Counted from the first letter of the stretch, positions 20,998 to 31,796 are shown. The stretch: DNA of 64,000 bases from Margaritifera margaritifera (GCA_029931535.1 JAQPZY010001675.1:1052001-1116000); one strand, 5' to 3'. Translations and numbers: made by a program. The notes: generated by a model from the sequence alone, not told the origin.

Positions 20998-21345
20998 CCC
21001 GACCGATGAGGGAATCCTTGACCAAGACAAAATTAAATATATAGTTTAATATTTTTGATCCATTGATCATGATCAGCAGTTTGGAATTGTGGGTTGATAA
21101 AAGTCAGTTTAAGCTGATAAAAAGTCATTAGTTTTTCAATTTTTGATTTGTTTGTTTTAAAATGTTTAGTTTTTAATTTTGTTGTTTTTTAAATTTGGAG
21201 GGTAATAAAAATTAAATATATAGTTTAATAATTTTTGTCCATTGTTCAAGATCAGTAGATTGGAATTGTGGGTTGATAAAAGTCAGTTCAAGTTTTAAAA
21301 AAAAAAATAGTTTTTATATTTTTCATTTTGTTACTTTTAACATTT
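20998..21345 (-). repeat. Right terminal inverted repeat of the Polinton, outer part
   Basis: Units resume with GATGAGGGAATCCTTGACCA and ACAAAATTAAATATATAGTT. A larger unit of about 175 bp, containing TTGGAATTGTGGGTTGATAA, occurs twice (21,083 and 21,260). The reverse complement of that motif aligns with GCCCACTTACAAAACTACTG at 3,690-3,710, the outer left repeat. Confidence 0.75.
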
Positions 21346-22908
21346 AAATATAAGTGTGTTAGGTTTACATCGTACAATGTTAAAATGTATAAATACCTAA
21401 ATGCCTGTCACCTTCATTTATCAATAATTTTTAAAAAAAATTCTCTTAAGATGTATCTGTGGATTGTGCTGAAAGAAAACACACTTTTGTCCAATCCCAT
21501 TGAGGTTGATTTAATTTATTAAAATAAGTTTAAACTAAGCTATAAAAAAGAGCACGAAAGAGAAAATAATATTCACATCAAAAACTTGATAAATTACTTT
21601 TCCACAAATTAAGAAGTAAATTTACATATTAAGGACTTTAATCTTTTCAAAACGTATTGTCTGCATAAAATTGTGGTAATGAAGTTTTAAGATGACAAGC
21701 GCAGTTAATGACAAAGATGAAGTATGATGATTGTAATGATGCATTTTGGGTGCATGAACTAAACCAGCTGATTCATCACAATTTTCATTGCTTTTGGTAT
21801 GTCGATTGCATATCGGCTGTAATCAGATTCATACGAAGGGAATTAAATGTGCAGGGCTGAAAATATTTCTTTTCCAGATAGTTCATCAATATGTGTTAGG
21901 AAAGAGCCGAGTACCCTGGGATGACAAAAAAGGTGACATAGCACACGAGACTGTTCGCTCAACCATCTATTCGATTCTCGTATGATAATATTTCAAGATA
22001 CCGATATAATGTATTTCCAGACTGAGAGCTCGTGTAAGGTGATTGGGTCGTCGCGGGACATTCCAGCAAAACAATAAACCATTTGAGCGAAGAAATAAAT
22101 CCTCTTTAAGGGTTACATTTTATTCAATTGAGTGAGAGTATTTTTTTTTTATTACAGTCTGGCCCTCAGGGTCAGAACTTGGAAACTATAGAGCTCCCCA
22201 CTCTGTAAACACACATATTCTTACACGGCACATAAATACATTCAGATCTGAAACCGACATTGGCCCCGGGATCTATCCTAAACAACCCATTCCCACCCAT
22301 GGAATTCTCCCCATGGTCATAGCTTTTAAACTACTGGAATACCTTACCATCAGAAACCTTAACAACTTGTGCTGTTTTTTGGGGGCGTTTTGTTGGGGTG
22401 GGGGTAGGAGTTGGGGTTGGGGTGCAAAAATAGGGAATCAGGGGAATGTGTATTTTACAATCACAACATTATTTTCACTTTGTGGTAGTGCATCTCTGTA
22501 CCTTACGTCCAAACTGACACTAATGGAATTAATTAATGCGTAAATATACAGAAGAAACAAAGTTAAATTACATCTAAATGCATGTTGAGTATATCTTGAT
22601 GACCACTAAATAGTTTATTCGCGTTGCTCAGATGGGTGCCTTTTTTGTTGTTTGGCATTCAGCTGATGGACAAAACGAAACACTACAAACAACGCAACAC
22701 AAGAACTAACGAATATTCAATAGAAATCAAATAATAAATATTCAATGAACACAAAATGAACGTCACCTTTGAATAAATCTGAATTGCTGTTACATCATAT
22801 TTTATTGGTGATTTCGATTTGTAAATAACGGCCTTTTTCTTATAATATTTTGTTTTGTTCAACATTCATTACGAAAGTATATGTATTCTATATATGAAAA
22901 AAGGTGCT

Positions 22909-22912
<4 letters not shown>
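21346..22912. other. No gene seen
   Basis: AT-rich flank beyond the Polinton. A G-rich patch at 22,380-22,425 is unexplained. No conserved coding pattern. Confidence 0.55.

Positions 22913-22981
<69 letters not shown>
22913..22981 (+). repeat. (GA)n microsatellite
   Basis: About 34 uninterrupted GA units. Confidence 0.99.
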
Positions 22982-22984
<3 letters not shown>

Positions 22985-23094
22985 TTTACCTTTATCAATA
23001 TACCTTAAACAGAATTTTAACATCTTTACTTTTCATGTTATCTTTTTGTACTGCATGTTTATATTTGTTTGGAAGGGTTAAACTTCCTGTTATT

Positions 23095-23520
23095 TGGTCA
23101 TTACGCCATTTGTATGTCTGTTTATAAGTGTGTCCATCTTTTTACTGTCTTTATGATAAACAGTCATCAGGAAGAGCAAAGAAATAGAAAGATAAATAGA
23201 ATGGTATGTGGATGGATCAATGGATAGACATACTTATTGATGGACTTACATATATGTAGCTAGCAATGGTAATAGATGGCAATGTTAATGCGTGTTTCCA
23301 TAATATTTCTTATGACTTTCAATGACATTCCTGGTGATGTTACAGGGGCATTACGCCATTTTTGTGTCTAATATATATCTGTCCGTCATTTTGTATGTCC
23401 GGATGATAAACAGTCGTGTAGACAGGAAAATCAGACAAACAGATAGAAAGGTAAATAGACTGATAGGTGGACATATGAATGGATGGAAATATCTTTAGAC
23501 AGTCTTACAGAAGTAGATAG
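23095..23520 (+). repeat. Direct duplication, about 165 bp, period about 250 bp
   Basis: CATTACGCCATTT, ATGATAAACAGTC, ATAGAAAG and TAAATAGA followed by GTGGA occur in the same order at 23,099-23,260 and 23,348-23,517. The copies are diverged. Confidence 0.8.
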
Positions 23521-23773
23521 ATATAAAGATAAATGGAACAGAACATACAAGGGCATAAACTTTATTCGGACTTGAATTATATAGTTTCTCTTACATAAGT
23601 ATGAAGAAAATTATGAAACAAATACAGATATATATGAAAAATATACAACTATATAACACTTGATGCATCCAAATTCAAGCAACATAATCGTATATGGAAT
23701 GTATATATGAGTACTCCTACACTATGTTCCATGTATGAAATATTATGTGAGGTCGAACTTAACAAAGAATGAG

Positions 23774-23973
23774 TTCTGTTTTGTCTATGTTGATTTTTAC
23801 GGCCCTTTTAACACATTATTGGCTATATGATGCTGAGGAAATGGGAGCTAAGTGCCTTTCCCAAGGACACACCGAGTCCGCGGACCCGTGCTGGCCTGTA
23901 CGGGGTATAGAACCCGCGACCCTTCTTGGATTACGAGTCCTACACTCAACCAACTGAGCTACCGCAGCTTTCT
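23774..23973 (-). mobile_element. tRNA-derived SINE with 11 bp target duplication
   Basis: The minus strand begins GCTGCGGTAGCTCAGTTGGT, followed by ACTCGTAATCC in the anticodon position (CGT, Thr-like) and GGGTTCTATACCCC as B box. After the tRNA head come TCCTTGGGAAAGGCACTTAG and a tail with ATATAGCC...TGTGTTAAAAGGGCCGT. CAAAGAATGAG flanks both sides (23,763-23,773 and 23,974-23,984), a perfect target-site duplication. The same body occurs at 45,640. Confidence 0.92.
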
Positions 23974-24199
23974 CAAAGAATGAGAGTAGGTTCTTGCAGT
24001 GAATTTGCAATATGACATATTTCAAACAAATAGAAACTGTAATAGAGTCCTTTCTTAAGTCGAATGCTTCACATACGTATTTTTGCCGGTTTAAACATTA
24101 TAAATAGATACAACGTGTTAATAGTCAAACATCAAGGTTTGGGTGATATAATATCGTAATAAATCGCTTACCCATCAAACGTGCAAGATGTGTCAAAAA

Positions 24200-24407
24200 C
24201 ATGACAGATCGGTTGACGTACAGCTTCGGCTATCTCCGTTTCGCGACCTTTCCCGAGCTGTCCCGAGCGAGTTTGACAGTCGCATTCGGCTAGAGCTCAC
24301 CAACGGAGAAAGACATGTGTCTGTGTTGCAAGGAATAATTTTACTGTCGAGAAAGTAACGGTGATAAAAGAAGGAATTTTACGTGAACTATTCTTCGCTT
24401 GGTAAGT
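24200..24407 (+). promoter_or_regulatory. CpG-rich patch ending in a strong splice-donor sequence
   Basis: Unlike its surroundings this stretch is GC- and CpG-rich (CGGTTGACGTACAGC, TTTCGCGACC, CCCGAGCG). It is followed by CGCTTGGTAAGTCC, an ideal 5' splice site (GTAAGT at 24,402). This is what a promoter plus untranslated first exon looks like. No coding frame or TATA box can be pinned down, so it remains a candidate. Confidence 0.35.
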
Positions 24408-25849
24408 CCTGTTTAACATTTGTTTATGACGTGACTCATTTTAAAGGTAAATTTAGGGACATTTTCGTATTTCATCTTGCAGACGATATTTATCGCGAGG
24501 ATGTACGTTTTTATCATTCTTGACTTATAATTACCTCCAGCGACAGTAACTAATTAATTACGCTCGATAGAGCATCTGTTTCTTGATGGGAAATGTTTAT
24601 TCAACACTTCCCTTACACTTAGGAGTTCAAATGGATTTTTATCCAAATAATTCCACTTCACCTCTGGATGGTATACATTGTACAAACTAAAGATAGATGT
24701 ACCTTGTTGGTATGTTGATGTTTTAAAATAATATGCTTATGAAATTAGAAACAAAGTCGAGCAGTCGTTATTGAATTATATGCGTTTATTTTTTTGAAAC
24801 AACTGTTTCTCGCAATCTTGGTCTTTCACTCCGAAACTGAAAACATTTGGCTCGTCTATTTGCAACTCATTGAAGTTTCAATACTATTAGCTATATACGA
24901 CTTCTTTGTTGTAAATAACATCTGCAATACTGAAACTCTACTTCTGTTTCACCAAAATTCAAACTTTTACACTTTTACTTTCTAAAAGCTCGTTTGGTTA
25001 ATATTTCAATCGTTATATAGTAGTTAACTAAATTATTAAAGATGGCCTGAGAAATAGCACCCACTTTTATGCTTGAACATGTCGCAGATTTTCTATGCTT
25101 ATCTGTGCATAGAAAACTTCAATTACAGGATTTTAGATCGTTGAGACAAGTCCGTAGCACTCACTGATGGTTTAACTTGTTCATACACAATAATATCTGA
25201 TACAAAATAGAAGAGATTTGAAACGTGCAGATTCAAACACTTATGTACTTCTTTTCTGACCTTAGCAAAACCTTTTTCAGTTTTGTTAATGTGTATATAT
25301 AGGCATCAAAGGATGTTAGACATGTGCAGTACATGGGCCAGGATTTATATCTACATGTTCTGCAACTAAAAGCCTGATATTCTAGGGGACTAATGACCAG
25401 ATACTTCCGTTCCTGCCTTGGAGCCAAGTATGGTGAACTACCTGTATGAAGGTTCGCATTGCTGGCCGTAGCATGGACTGGCCCAAAACGAATGACATAA
25501 ATTGAAGTTTATGACAGGAGTGTTAGCATCTAGTGAAAGGGAACAATACCTTGTTTGTTTTCAATTTGCATTACATTAAGGAGTGACAAAAAACATGTAG
25601 AAACTGTCAATTATGTTAGACCATTGTGTCTTCTTTGAATGGGTCAAGGAAGAGATCAATGAGGTTACAACACTAGTCTTGTGTGAATAGTACATTTCCA
25701 CAGTTTGGTGTTGTTTGATCAGGTTTTCATCTTCGTCTTGAACACATTCCATATGTTTCGCAACTAGACACCTGTTCCTATTTTTTACGGCACAGCAACT
25801 CATGAAGGTTACTTAGTGCATAGGCAATTAAAGTAAAGTGTTTGCCTTG
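24408..25849. other. No exon identified
   Basis: AT-rich, with stops in all frames. If the upstream patch is a first exon this would be intron. Confidence 0.5.
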
Positions 25850-25960
25850 GGACACACCTCGGTAGCCAACCATCTAATCTGGTGGTAAGATTCGAACCCG
25901 CATCATTCCGTTCGCGAGTCCGTTATGCTAACTTCTGAGACATAGCGGCTCCTCTTTTCC
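25850..25960 (-). mobile_element. tRNA-like SINE head
   Basis: The minus strand reads GAGCCGCTATGTCTCAGAAG, CGGACTCGCG and GCGGGTTCGAATCTTACC (good B box). Similar heads lie at 50,135-50,205 and 60,078-60,150. No target duplication identified. Confidence 0.7.
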
Positions 25961-26104
25961 TATTTGTATTTTGCATTTATTATAAATCAGTCGTTGTACC
26001 GTAAAATTATACATTATGGGAATTATTTAACTTCTTGATTTCAGCGTGAAGTTTATAGATTGCAAATAAGTTTTCACTAAGATTTAATCGCGATTTGTTA
26101 AAAA

Positions 26105-26328
26105 GTACATTTAACCACATCGTCGCAAGCCACGGGCAAAAATCTGAGACAAGATTTCCGCGTTTCTGATGAATAAGCATAAAAGTCATCAACTACATAA
26201 CTAAACAAACAAGTATACATCAACTAAAGTGTCCTTGTATCGATTAATTAAAAGTGTGTTTGGAAGAGAAATTTCGATTGGCTCATTCACTGGATTCTCA
26301 CCCGTGGCTTGCGATGATGATTTAACCA
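26105..26328. repeat. Inverted repeat pair, about 25 bp arms, MITE-like
   Basis: CATCGTCGCAAGCCACGGGC at 26,119-26,138 has an inverted partner CCCGTGGCTTGCGATGATG at 26,299-26,317. The pair brackets about 160 bp. It may be a small DNA transposon. No target duplication could be fixed. Confidence 0.6.
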
Positions 26329-26510
26329 TCGGATTGTAAATATTTTCAAACTTTTAGTCAGTTCGTATTCTGACAGGATATATATGTACTTCAGAGTGTG
26401 TTTGAGCATAACGTATCTTAAGTGTCAGAAGTTTATATACATCAAGAACGGCATTGATGAAAGACCTCTTGTCGACATTTAATGGGAACTTCAAATAAGA
26501 AGTATGTATG

Positions 26511-26511
<1 letters not shown>

Positions 26512-26544
<33 letters not shown>

Positions 26545-26764
26545 TGTATGTATGTATGTATGTATGAATGCATACATGCATGCATGCATGATGTATGTAT
26601 GTACGTACGTATGTATGTATGTATGTATGTATGTATGTATGTATGTATGTATGTATGTATGTATGTATGTATGTATGTATGCATGCATGCATGCATGCCT
26701 GTCTGTCTGTCTGTCTGTCTGTCTGTATGTATGTATGTATGTATGTATGTATGTATGTATGTAT
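26512..26764 (+). repeat. Compound (GTAT)n microsatellite
   Basis: GTAT repeats broken by GCAT, GTAC and CTGT blocks. They generate long meaningless ORFs of alternating Tyr/His/Ile or Cys/Met/Tyr/Val. Confidence 0.99.
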
Positions 26765-27105
26765 GCATGCGGTTTAACGGCACATCAACACAATCCAGGC
26801 AATAACGTGCCGAGCAAAAGCCAAGTTCTAAAAATGTAAATATAAAAAATTGCAAAAACTTTAGGAAAAGAAAAATCCCTTCCAAATAAACGTAAACATG
26901 TAGTCCTTCAAGATAAAATAAAGATAACAAAAACAAAAACAAAAAAGCAAACAAACAGAAACATATATAAAATAAAAGACAGAAGTAACATATAAAATCC
27001 TTCAAATACGTTGTCAAAATTTGTATTGTTAAACGGCATACCTGTAAAAAGTACAAGATTTTCTCTGATGGTACATCATCAAAAAACTTCTTATTTGAGT
27101 TCACG
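26765..27105 (-). mobile_element. 3' end of an I-clade-like LINE
   Basis: The minus strand opens MNSNKKFFDDVPSEKILYFL, the last C-terminal residues typical of this LINE, then an untranslated stretch, and ends GATTGTGTTGATGTGCCGTT followed by AAACC. The microsatellite begins within a few bases of that tail. Compare 56,761-56,810 and 60,150-60,475. Confidence 0.7.
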
Positions 27106-27451
27106 TCAGAAAAGTAAGAAAAGATAATACCTTGCAGGATTTGAAAAAGCTGATAGGTATTAAATGTAGATTGAGTGCAAGAACCCTAATTGTACCTGTG
27201 TTTCCTGCAATCAAGTGTGACAATGACTTTCTTCAATGGGTCAGACTTGGGTAAATCATTGGACAATATCCATTTTATCGACAGAAAATCGGACATTGAT
27301 AATTAAGTGTTCTTTTATCTGGTTCCTACAAACTGACCGATTTGACACGTTTAAATCTTTTCATGAACGAATTTCGCATATTGTTGGTAGAAAATATAAT
27401 GTTGTTCAATGCACCTTCCTGCATGTCATACGAGGCGACAAATGGAGGCAG

Positions 27452-27855
27452 GAGCCACTGTAGCTCAGTGGTTAGAGTGCCGGACTCGTGACTGAAAGAG
27501 AGTGGATTTGAATCATACCATCGGATCAGCCCAGTTTAGCTATAGTGGTGCTTACTTGAGCAAGGCACTGTACTCTTATTCAGGGGTGCACAACTCAAAC
27601 GTTTACATGGGACAGGATCGACCTTGATCGGAAATAAGTGGACTGTACTGTGAAAGTTTTGTATCTATAATAAAAGCATAAATACACATGCATAAAGTAA
27701 GGACACGGGCTGCAAAAATTGTGTCGACGGGCCGCATGCGGCCCACGGGACGTATGTTGCACACCCCTGCTCTAATGGCATCGGCACTAAATAACCTACT
27801 TGGTGTACCGTAAAACACGAAACCAAAGTCCTTCGAAGTATCGAGCAAGTGGTAG
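27452..27855 (+). mobile_element. tRNA-derived SINE interrupted by a MITE
   Basis: GAGCCACTGTAGCTCAGTGG opens a tRNA head with ACTCGTGAC in the anticodon loop (CGT) and a weak B box GGATTTGAATCATACC. The body TTGAGCAAGGCACTGTACTC is cut at 27,580 and resumes at 27,770 as TCTAATGGCATCGGCACTAA and TACTTGGTGTACCGTAAAAC. Confidence 0.8.
27581..27769. mobile_element. hAT-type MITE, 189 bp
   Basis: The ends CAGGGGTGCACAAC and (reverse) CAGGGGTGTGCAACAT are imperfect terminal inverted repeats of the hAT type. The flanking 8-mers CTCTTATT and CTCTAATG match at six of eight positions, as an aged target duplication would. No coding capacity. It sits inside the SINE. Confidence 0.75.
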
Positions 27856-28525
27856 ATTAGGCAAATCCTAATGCTATAAATAGAAATTCGGCCATTTTCA
27901 AGCATGTTGCTTAAAGTTGCATAAACTGACTGTTGGCATGTTACTTATAAGCAATTTGTATGTTGCTTCACATATGGTCTGTGGCAACCAGGAAATTAAC
28001 AAAAATCAGTACTCATATAAGTGAACCCATGGTATTTAAGATACTTGATTGGAACAAAATTTCCAAATTTCACCTCATGCAGATTAAGTTTTAAAGATGA
28101 TATTAGCCATCTAACGATCGGCATGACATTCGAGGAGCCATGGGGGCCGTACTGACAAATTATTATAAGTTACCGTATTCAACGCAAACTGCGAACAGTG
28201 TATACATATAATCTTGCATAATGCGCAGGCAGTTCTGGCTCGAAGCTGTTCGCAGATGGGCGGGTGTTATCTACGAGCAAGTACGGTAACATTATCAGCC
28301 TTATATATATCATCGTCAGAGCAAGAAAAGCGATTCTGATGGCTTTGTTGTGGCAGAGATTGAAAATTGAGATAATGATGACAAAGACATCACTTTATGC
28401 TCGACACGATACCTTTAGCAGTCATTAATAATAATACATACTTGATATATCTCATTCGCGTCAGTAGTCAAATATACAAAATATTATTATAATGTCATGT
28501 CAAAATGATGTAAAATAGGATAATA

Positions 28526-28528
<3 letters not shown>
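27856..28528. other. No gene; one palindromic stretch
   Basis: At 28,172-28,292 GTTACCGTA and TGCGAACAG recur inverted as CTGTTCGCA and TACGGTAAC, so the 120 bp could fold or be a short MITE. Nothing else seen. Confidence 0.5.

Positions 28529-28585
<57 letters not shown>
28529..28585 (+). repeat. (TA)n microsatellite
   Basis: About 28 TA units. Confidence 0.98.
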
Positions 28586-28589
<4 letters not shown>

Positions 28590-29060
28590 TCGTGCCGGAA
28601 GTTGGTACACATTCAACCAAGTGATAAAGACTTGTACCATGTAATGTGTAAATGCCTTGCACCTAACGAATGATCTAGGGTTCCGCCATTGGATAAAATT
28701 GATGATAGGTCTGGGCATCTGATATTTGGAAAGATCTGTCCAAGAAACTAATGTCATGCTGACGTGGTTTAATTTCGCTAAAGTTGCATAAATTTAAATA
28801 AGACACCTGTAAGTTATGTTTGGATATCTGCATAAATCCATTTAGTGCCTGGTCATCCATTCGATACGATTTAGACACAACAGTTTACAAAAGCGTCACT
28901 CAACGGAGGTGTTGACCCAACTGGTTATGAAAACTAAATGCAGAAAATGCAACGAAAAAACCCGTAATATTTAAGTCGGTTGAGTTTAAGATTAAACATA
29001 AAATAGAAATACAATGCAAGAAGTGTCTCATACGCAATTCCACCATTTTCTAAATCCACT
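28586..29060. other. No gene seen
   Basis: Unremarkable AT-rich sequence. Confidence 0.5.
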
Positions 29061-29084
29061 ACTACTACTATTACTACTAGTACT

Positions 29085-29160
29085 ATTCATTATTATTATT
29101 ATTATTATTATTATGCTTATTATTATTATTATTATTATTATTGTTGTTGTTGTTGTTGTT

Positions 29161-29238
<78 letters not shown>

Positions 29239-29240
29239 AC
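29085..29240 (+). repeat. (ATT)n/(GTT)n compound microsatellite
   Basis: Mostly ATT with a GTT island at 29,141-29,165. ORFs here (poly-Ile, poly-Asn) are artefacts. Confidence 0.98.
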
Positions 29241-29636
29241 TATCATCGTCATCGTCGTAATAGTAGGCCGTCATCATCTTTACAATCATAAAACCAACAA
29301 AAATGTTCTTTACATCTAAAGCCAATGGTAATATTGACTGACTTTGTTAATGCTACAATAAACAATTAAAATATTTTGGATAAAAACAATTTTAATATTT
29401 TCTATGAAAAACTTCCATATATAACATTAAACAAGACAAATATAGCTTCTAACATGTCTACCATATGTTTCACACAGATGAAAAAAAAACTTCCAGGTTT
29501 TACTTTTCTCTTGCATATCTCGCGTGGATTGTATTAGTCTCCTTGTTACAAGCACGTGCTAGCGATTTCCGGGTTGTGTAATAATACATGTAACTGACAA
29601 CCTAAAGCTTGAGATGAATATGATGTCGATTGTATA

Positions 29637-29816
29637 CAGGGCCGGATTAAGACCTTTAGAGGCCTTAAGCAGTGAAAAGGTTATGCCCCCCCCCCCCCCC
29701 CCAATATGTAATTCAAAGTAAAACAATACTAAATCGTAATTTCTCATTTTTGGTGACCCTGCTTTGCTGGTGCCCTAAGCACGCGCTTAGTCTGCCAACT
29801 GGGTAATCCAGCACTG
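29637..29816. mobile_element. hAT-type MITE, 180 bp, perfect 8 bp target duplication
   Basis: The ends CAGGGCCGGATTAAGA and (reverse) CAGTGCTGGATTACCC are hAT-like inverted repeats. ATTGTATA occurs at 29,629-29,636 and again at 29,817-29,824, an exact 8 bp duplication. A run of C's (29,686-29,702) interrupts it. No ORF. Confidence 0.92.
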
Positions 29817-29935
29817 ATTGTATATCAAGAATTAAATGCACCCTTTGTTGGAATTAAAATAAATTTATACTATATGAATAATACATACAATAACATGATA
29901 AATAGGTGAGCACAAAAATCAGTGTAGGCGATGGC

Positions 29936-30215
29936 ACTGAAGTAAGGAAATCCCGATCTCGGGTTACAATAATGGCTTTAGCAATGCAAGGAAATCCTAG
30001 CCTCAGTTACAGTACTTACTTTTTAATGCCGGGAAATCCCGGTCTTGGAGTTACATTATTTCTATTTTTCGACGCAAGGATTTCGCAGTCTCGGGTTACA
30101 TTAATTATCTTTTGCGAGGCAAGGAAATCACAGTCTTAGAGTTAAAAAAATGTTGTCGTATAACAAAGACAAAAAATGTAACTCCAAGGCTGGGATTTCC
30201 TTATTTAGTGTCAGC
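29936..30215 (+). repeat. Diverged 55-70 bp tandem repeat with an inverted last copy
   Basis: AAGGAAATCCCG followed by TCTCGG and GTTACA recurs at 29,943, 29,989, 30,045, 30,091 and 30,120 with variations. The final copy (GTAACTCCAAGGCTGGGATT at 30,178) is reversed, so the array can close into a hairpin. Confidence 0.7.
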
Positions 30216-30962
30216 CTCAGCATAGATTCTATTACTCTTTAGCGTCATGACTTTTTAATAAGGTAAGGGAGTGGTAGGGATGCACGCACTCCAACTTTAG
30301 TCAAAGCTGGCAATAATAACTGATGACTCTTCTTTCGATGCGGCATTTACAATAAAAATTTATGAATATTACATATATTCAGTCACTAGCTAATGAAGAT
30401 GTTGATACTTTGTTTGTTTCTGTGCAAAGAACAAGATGCAAACGCATGCAAGAGGGCAGACATAAATTCCGAGGCAATGTAAACAAAGGTATAATATGTT
30501 CGAAATCTTTCTCCGTCTTCAATACACTTCGAAAGAGTGGAACTTAAGAAAATGAGGTAGGATCATAATAAAAATGAAAAAGAGCGGTTAATTTGGTCGA
30601 TACATGAAACAGTGGTTCATTTGGTCGATACATGAAAGAGTGCTTCATTTGGTAGATATATGAAATATCTATTGAACAAAATGAATATTTAAGGGAAGAG
30701 AAAGATGTCAAGTTTTATTTATTTCTTCTCACTGATAACATTATTTCAAGCTTGGGAGGGGGGCACGCGTTGCAGATTAATTGCATATCGTTTGAATAAA
30801 CGCAGACTATACCGAAGCTGACCTTTAAGGCTGATTCATTCACAAGTTGTCGAGCATCTGCATATTTTTGCAATTATTCGGGCGTCAATGTACTTCTCAC
30901 ATTCTCACAGTTTTGGCTTTGTAAGTAGAAGAGGTTGAAGAACACATCAATTCATAAAAAGA

Positions 30963-30966
<4 letters not shown>
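30216..30966. other. No gene; short triplicated 27 bp motif
   Basis: TTCATTTGGTCGATACATGA recurs with variations three times at 30,583-30,672. Otherwise nothing seen. Confidence 0.55.
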
Positions 30967-31035
<69 letters not shown>

Positions 31036-31037
31036 TA

Positions 31038-31131
<94 letters not shown>
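30967..31131 (+). repeat. (AT)n then (AG)n compound microsatellite
   Basis: About 50 AT units with a short break near 31,030, then about 30 AG units. Confidence 0.98.
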
Positions 31132-31134
<3 letters not shown>

Positions 31135-31249
31135 ACAAATATACATAAAAGCAGAGCGGAAATTGCTATCTATGGATTCTACAGGAGAATGATTGATAAC
31201 ATTAACAACATTTTAAAATACGAATAAATAATATTATCATACGGGTTAG

Positions 31250-31350
31250 AGAATTTTAATTCGTACTCTACGGAGATTCGAACTCAGATCCGTGGGTTAC
31301 GGCACCCATCGCCTTGCCTGTAAGCACCAACACATATACCATCTCGACCA
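31250..31350 (-). pseudogene. tRNA-like sequence / SINE head
   Basis: The minus strand reads GAGATGGTATATGTGTTGG (A-box region) and GAGTTCGAATCTCC (perfect B box) with a long insert between. Probably a tRNA pseudogene or SINE. Confidence 0.5.
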
Positions 31351-31796
31351 TGCACACATCACGAAAAATGATGCTGAGAAGTCGGTGGTATTCTCTAACC
31401 TTTGTACTGTGTACTTAGATGAGAATTAATTACTGGGTCGACATGCGGGTATGTCTGCTACGAACGAATGCCTGTACCAAATTGACGTGCATACGGAACC
31501 TAATTTTAGCGACCAAACTATGATGAAAATAAAACATCTACACATTTACTGCAGCCAGCAGTTTCAAAATAAAATTAGGTTCAGATAAAATTTTCTGCAC
31601 TATCCCTTGTGCTGGTCGCGGGATAGTGCGGACCAAATTAATTGGTCTGGAACAAATGCGTTTACATATCTAATTAGGTCCGGACCGAACTTATGTTTGA
31701 CCTTTTCGAATATGTAAATGGTACCAATATACAGACTTTATTTCGAGAAAACCGCCTGCACTCTCTAGTTAATGTATCTATTTGCATATCAATTTG
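31351..31796. other. No gene; short palindromes
   Basis: GCACTATCCC and GGGATAGTGC (31,599-31,629) form a perfect 10 bp stem. GGAACCTAATTTTA at 31,496 is inverted as TAAAATTAGGTTC at 31,571. Confidence 0.5.

Larger units (their letters stand above)
3601..21345 (-). mobile_element. Decayed Polinton/Maverick (adintovirus-like) element with a nested LINE
   Basis: Between inverted terminal repeats lie remains of integrase, adenain-type protease, zinc-ribbon/PLA2-like protein, two capsid proteins, small virion-like proteins, a packaging ATPase and a protein-primed DNA polymerase B. This set defines Polintons/Mavericks and adintoviruses. Without the LINE of about 3.05 kb at 17,946-20,997 the element would be about 14.7 kb, within the usual 15-20 kb range allowing for loss. 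Most genes run on the minus strand; the ATPase runs on the plus strand. Frameshifts and stops in almost every gene mean it is inactive. Outer ends are approximate, because the flanking 6 bp target duplication expected for this class could not be fixed by eye. Confidence 0.88.

Noticed and set aside
26442..27104. 220-codon minus-strand ORF rich in Tyr-Ile-His-Thr
   Set aside because: Most of it is the (CATA)n microsatellite read in frame; only its start belongs to a LINE 3' end.
29028..29325. Poly-Ile and poly-Asn ORFs on both strands
   Set aside because: Translation of (ATT)n microsatellite.
30935..31192. Tyr-Ile / Arg-Glu repeat ORF
   Set aside because: Translation of (AT)n and (AG)n microsatellites.
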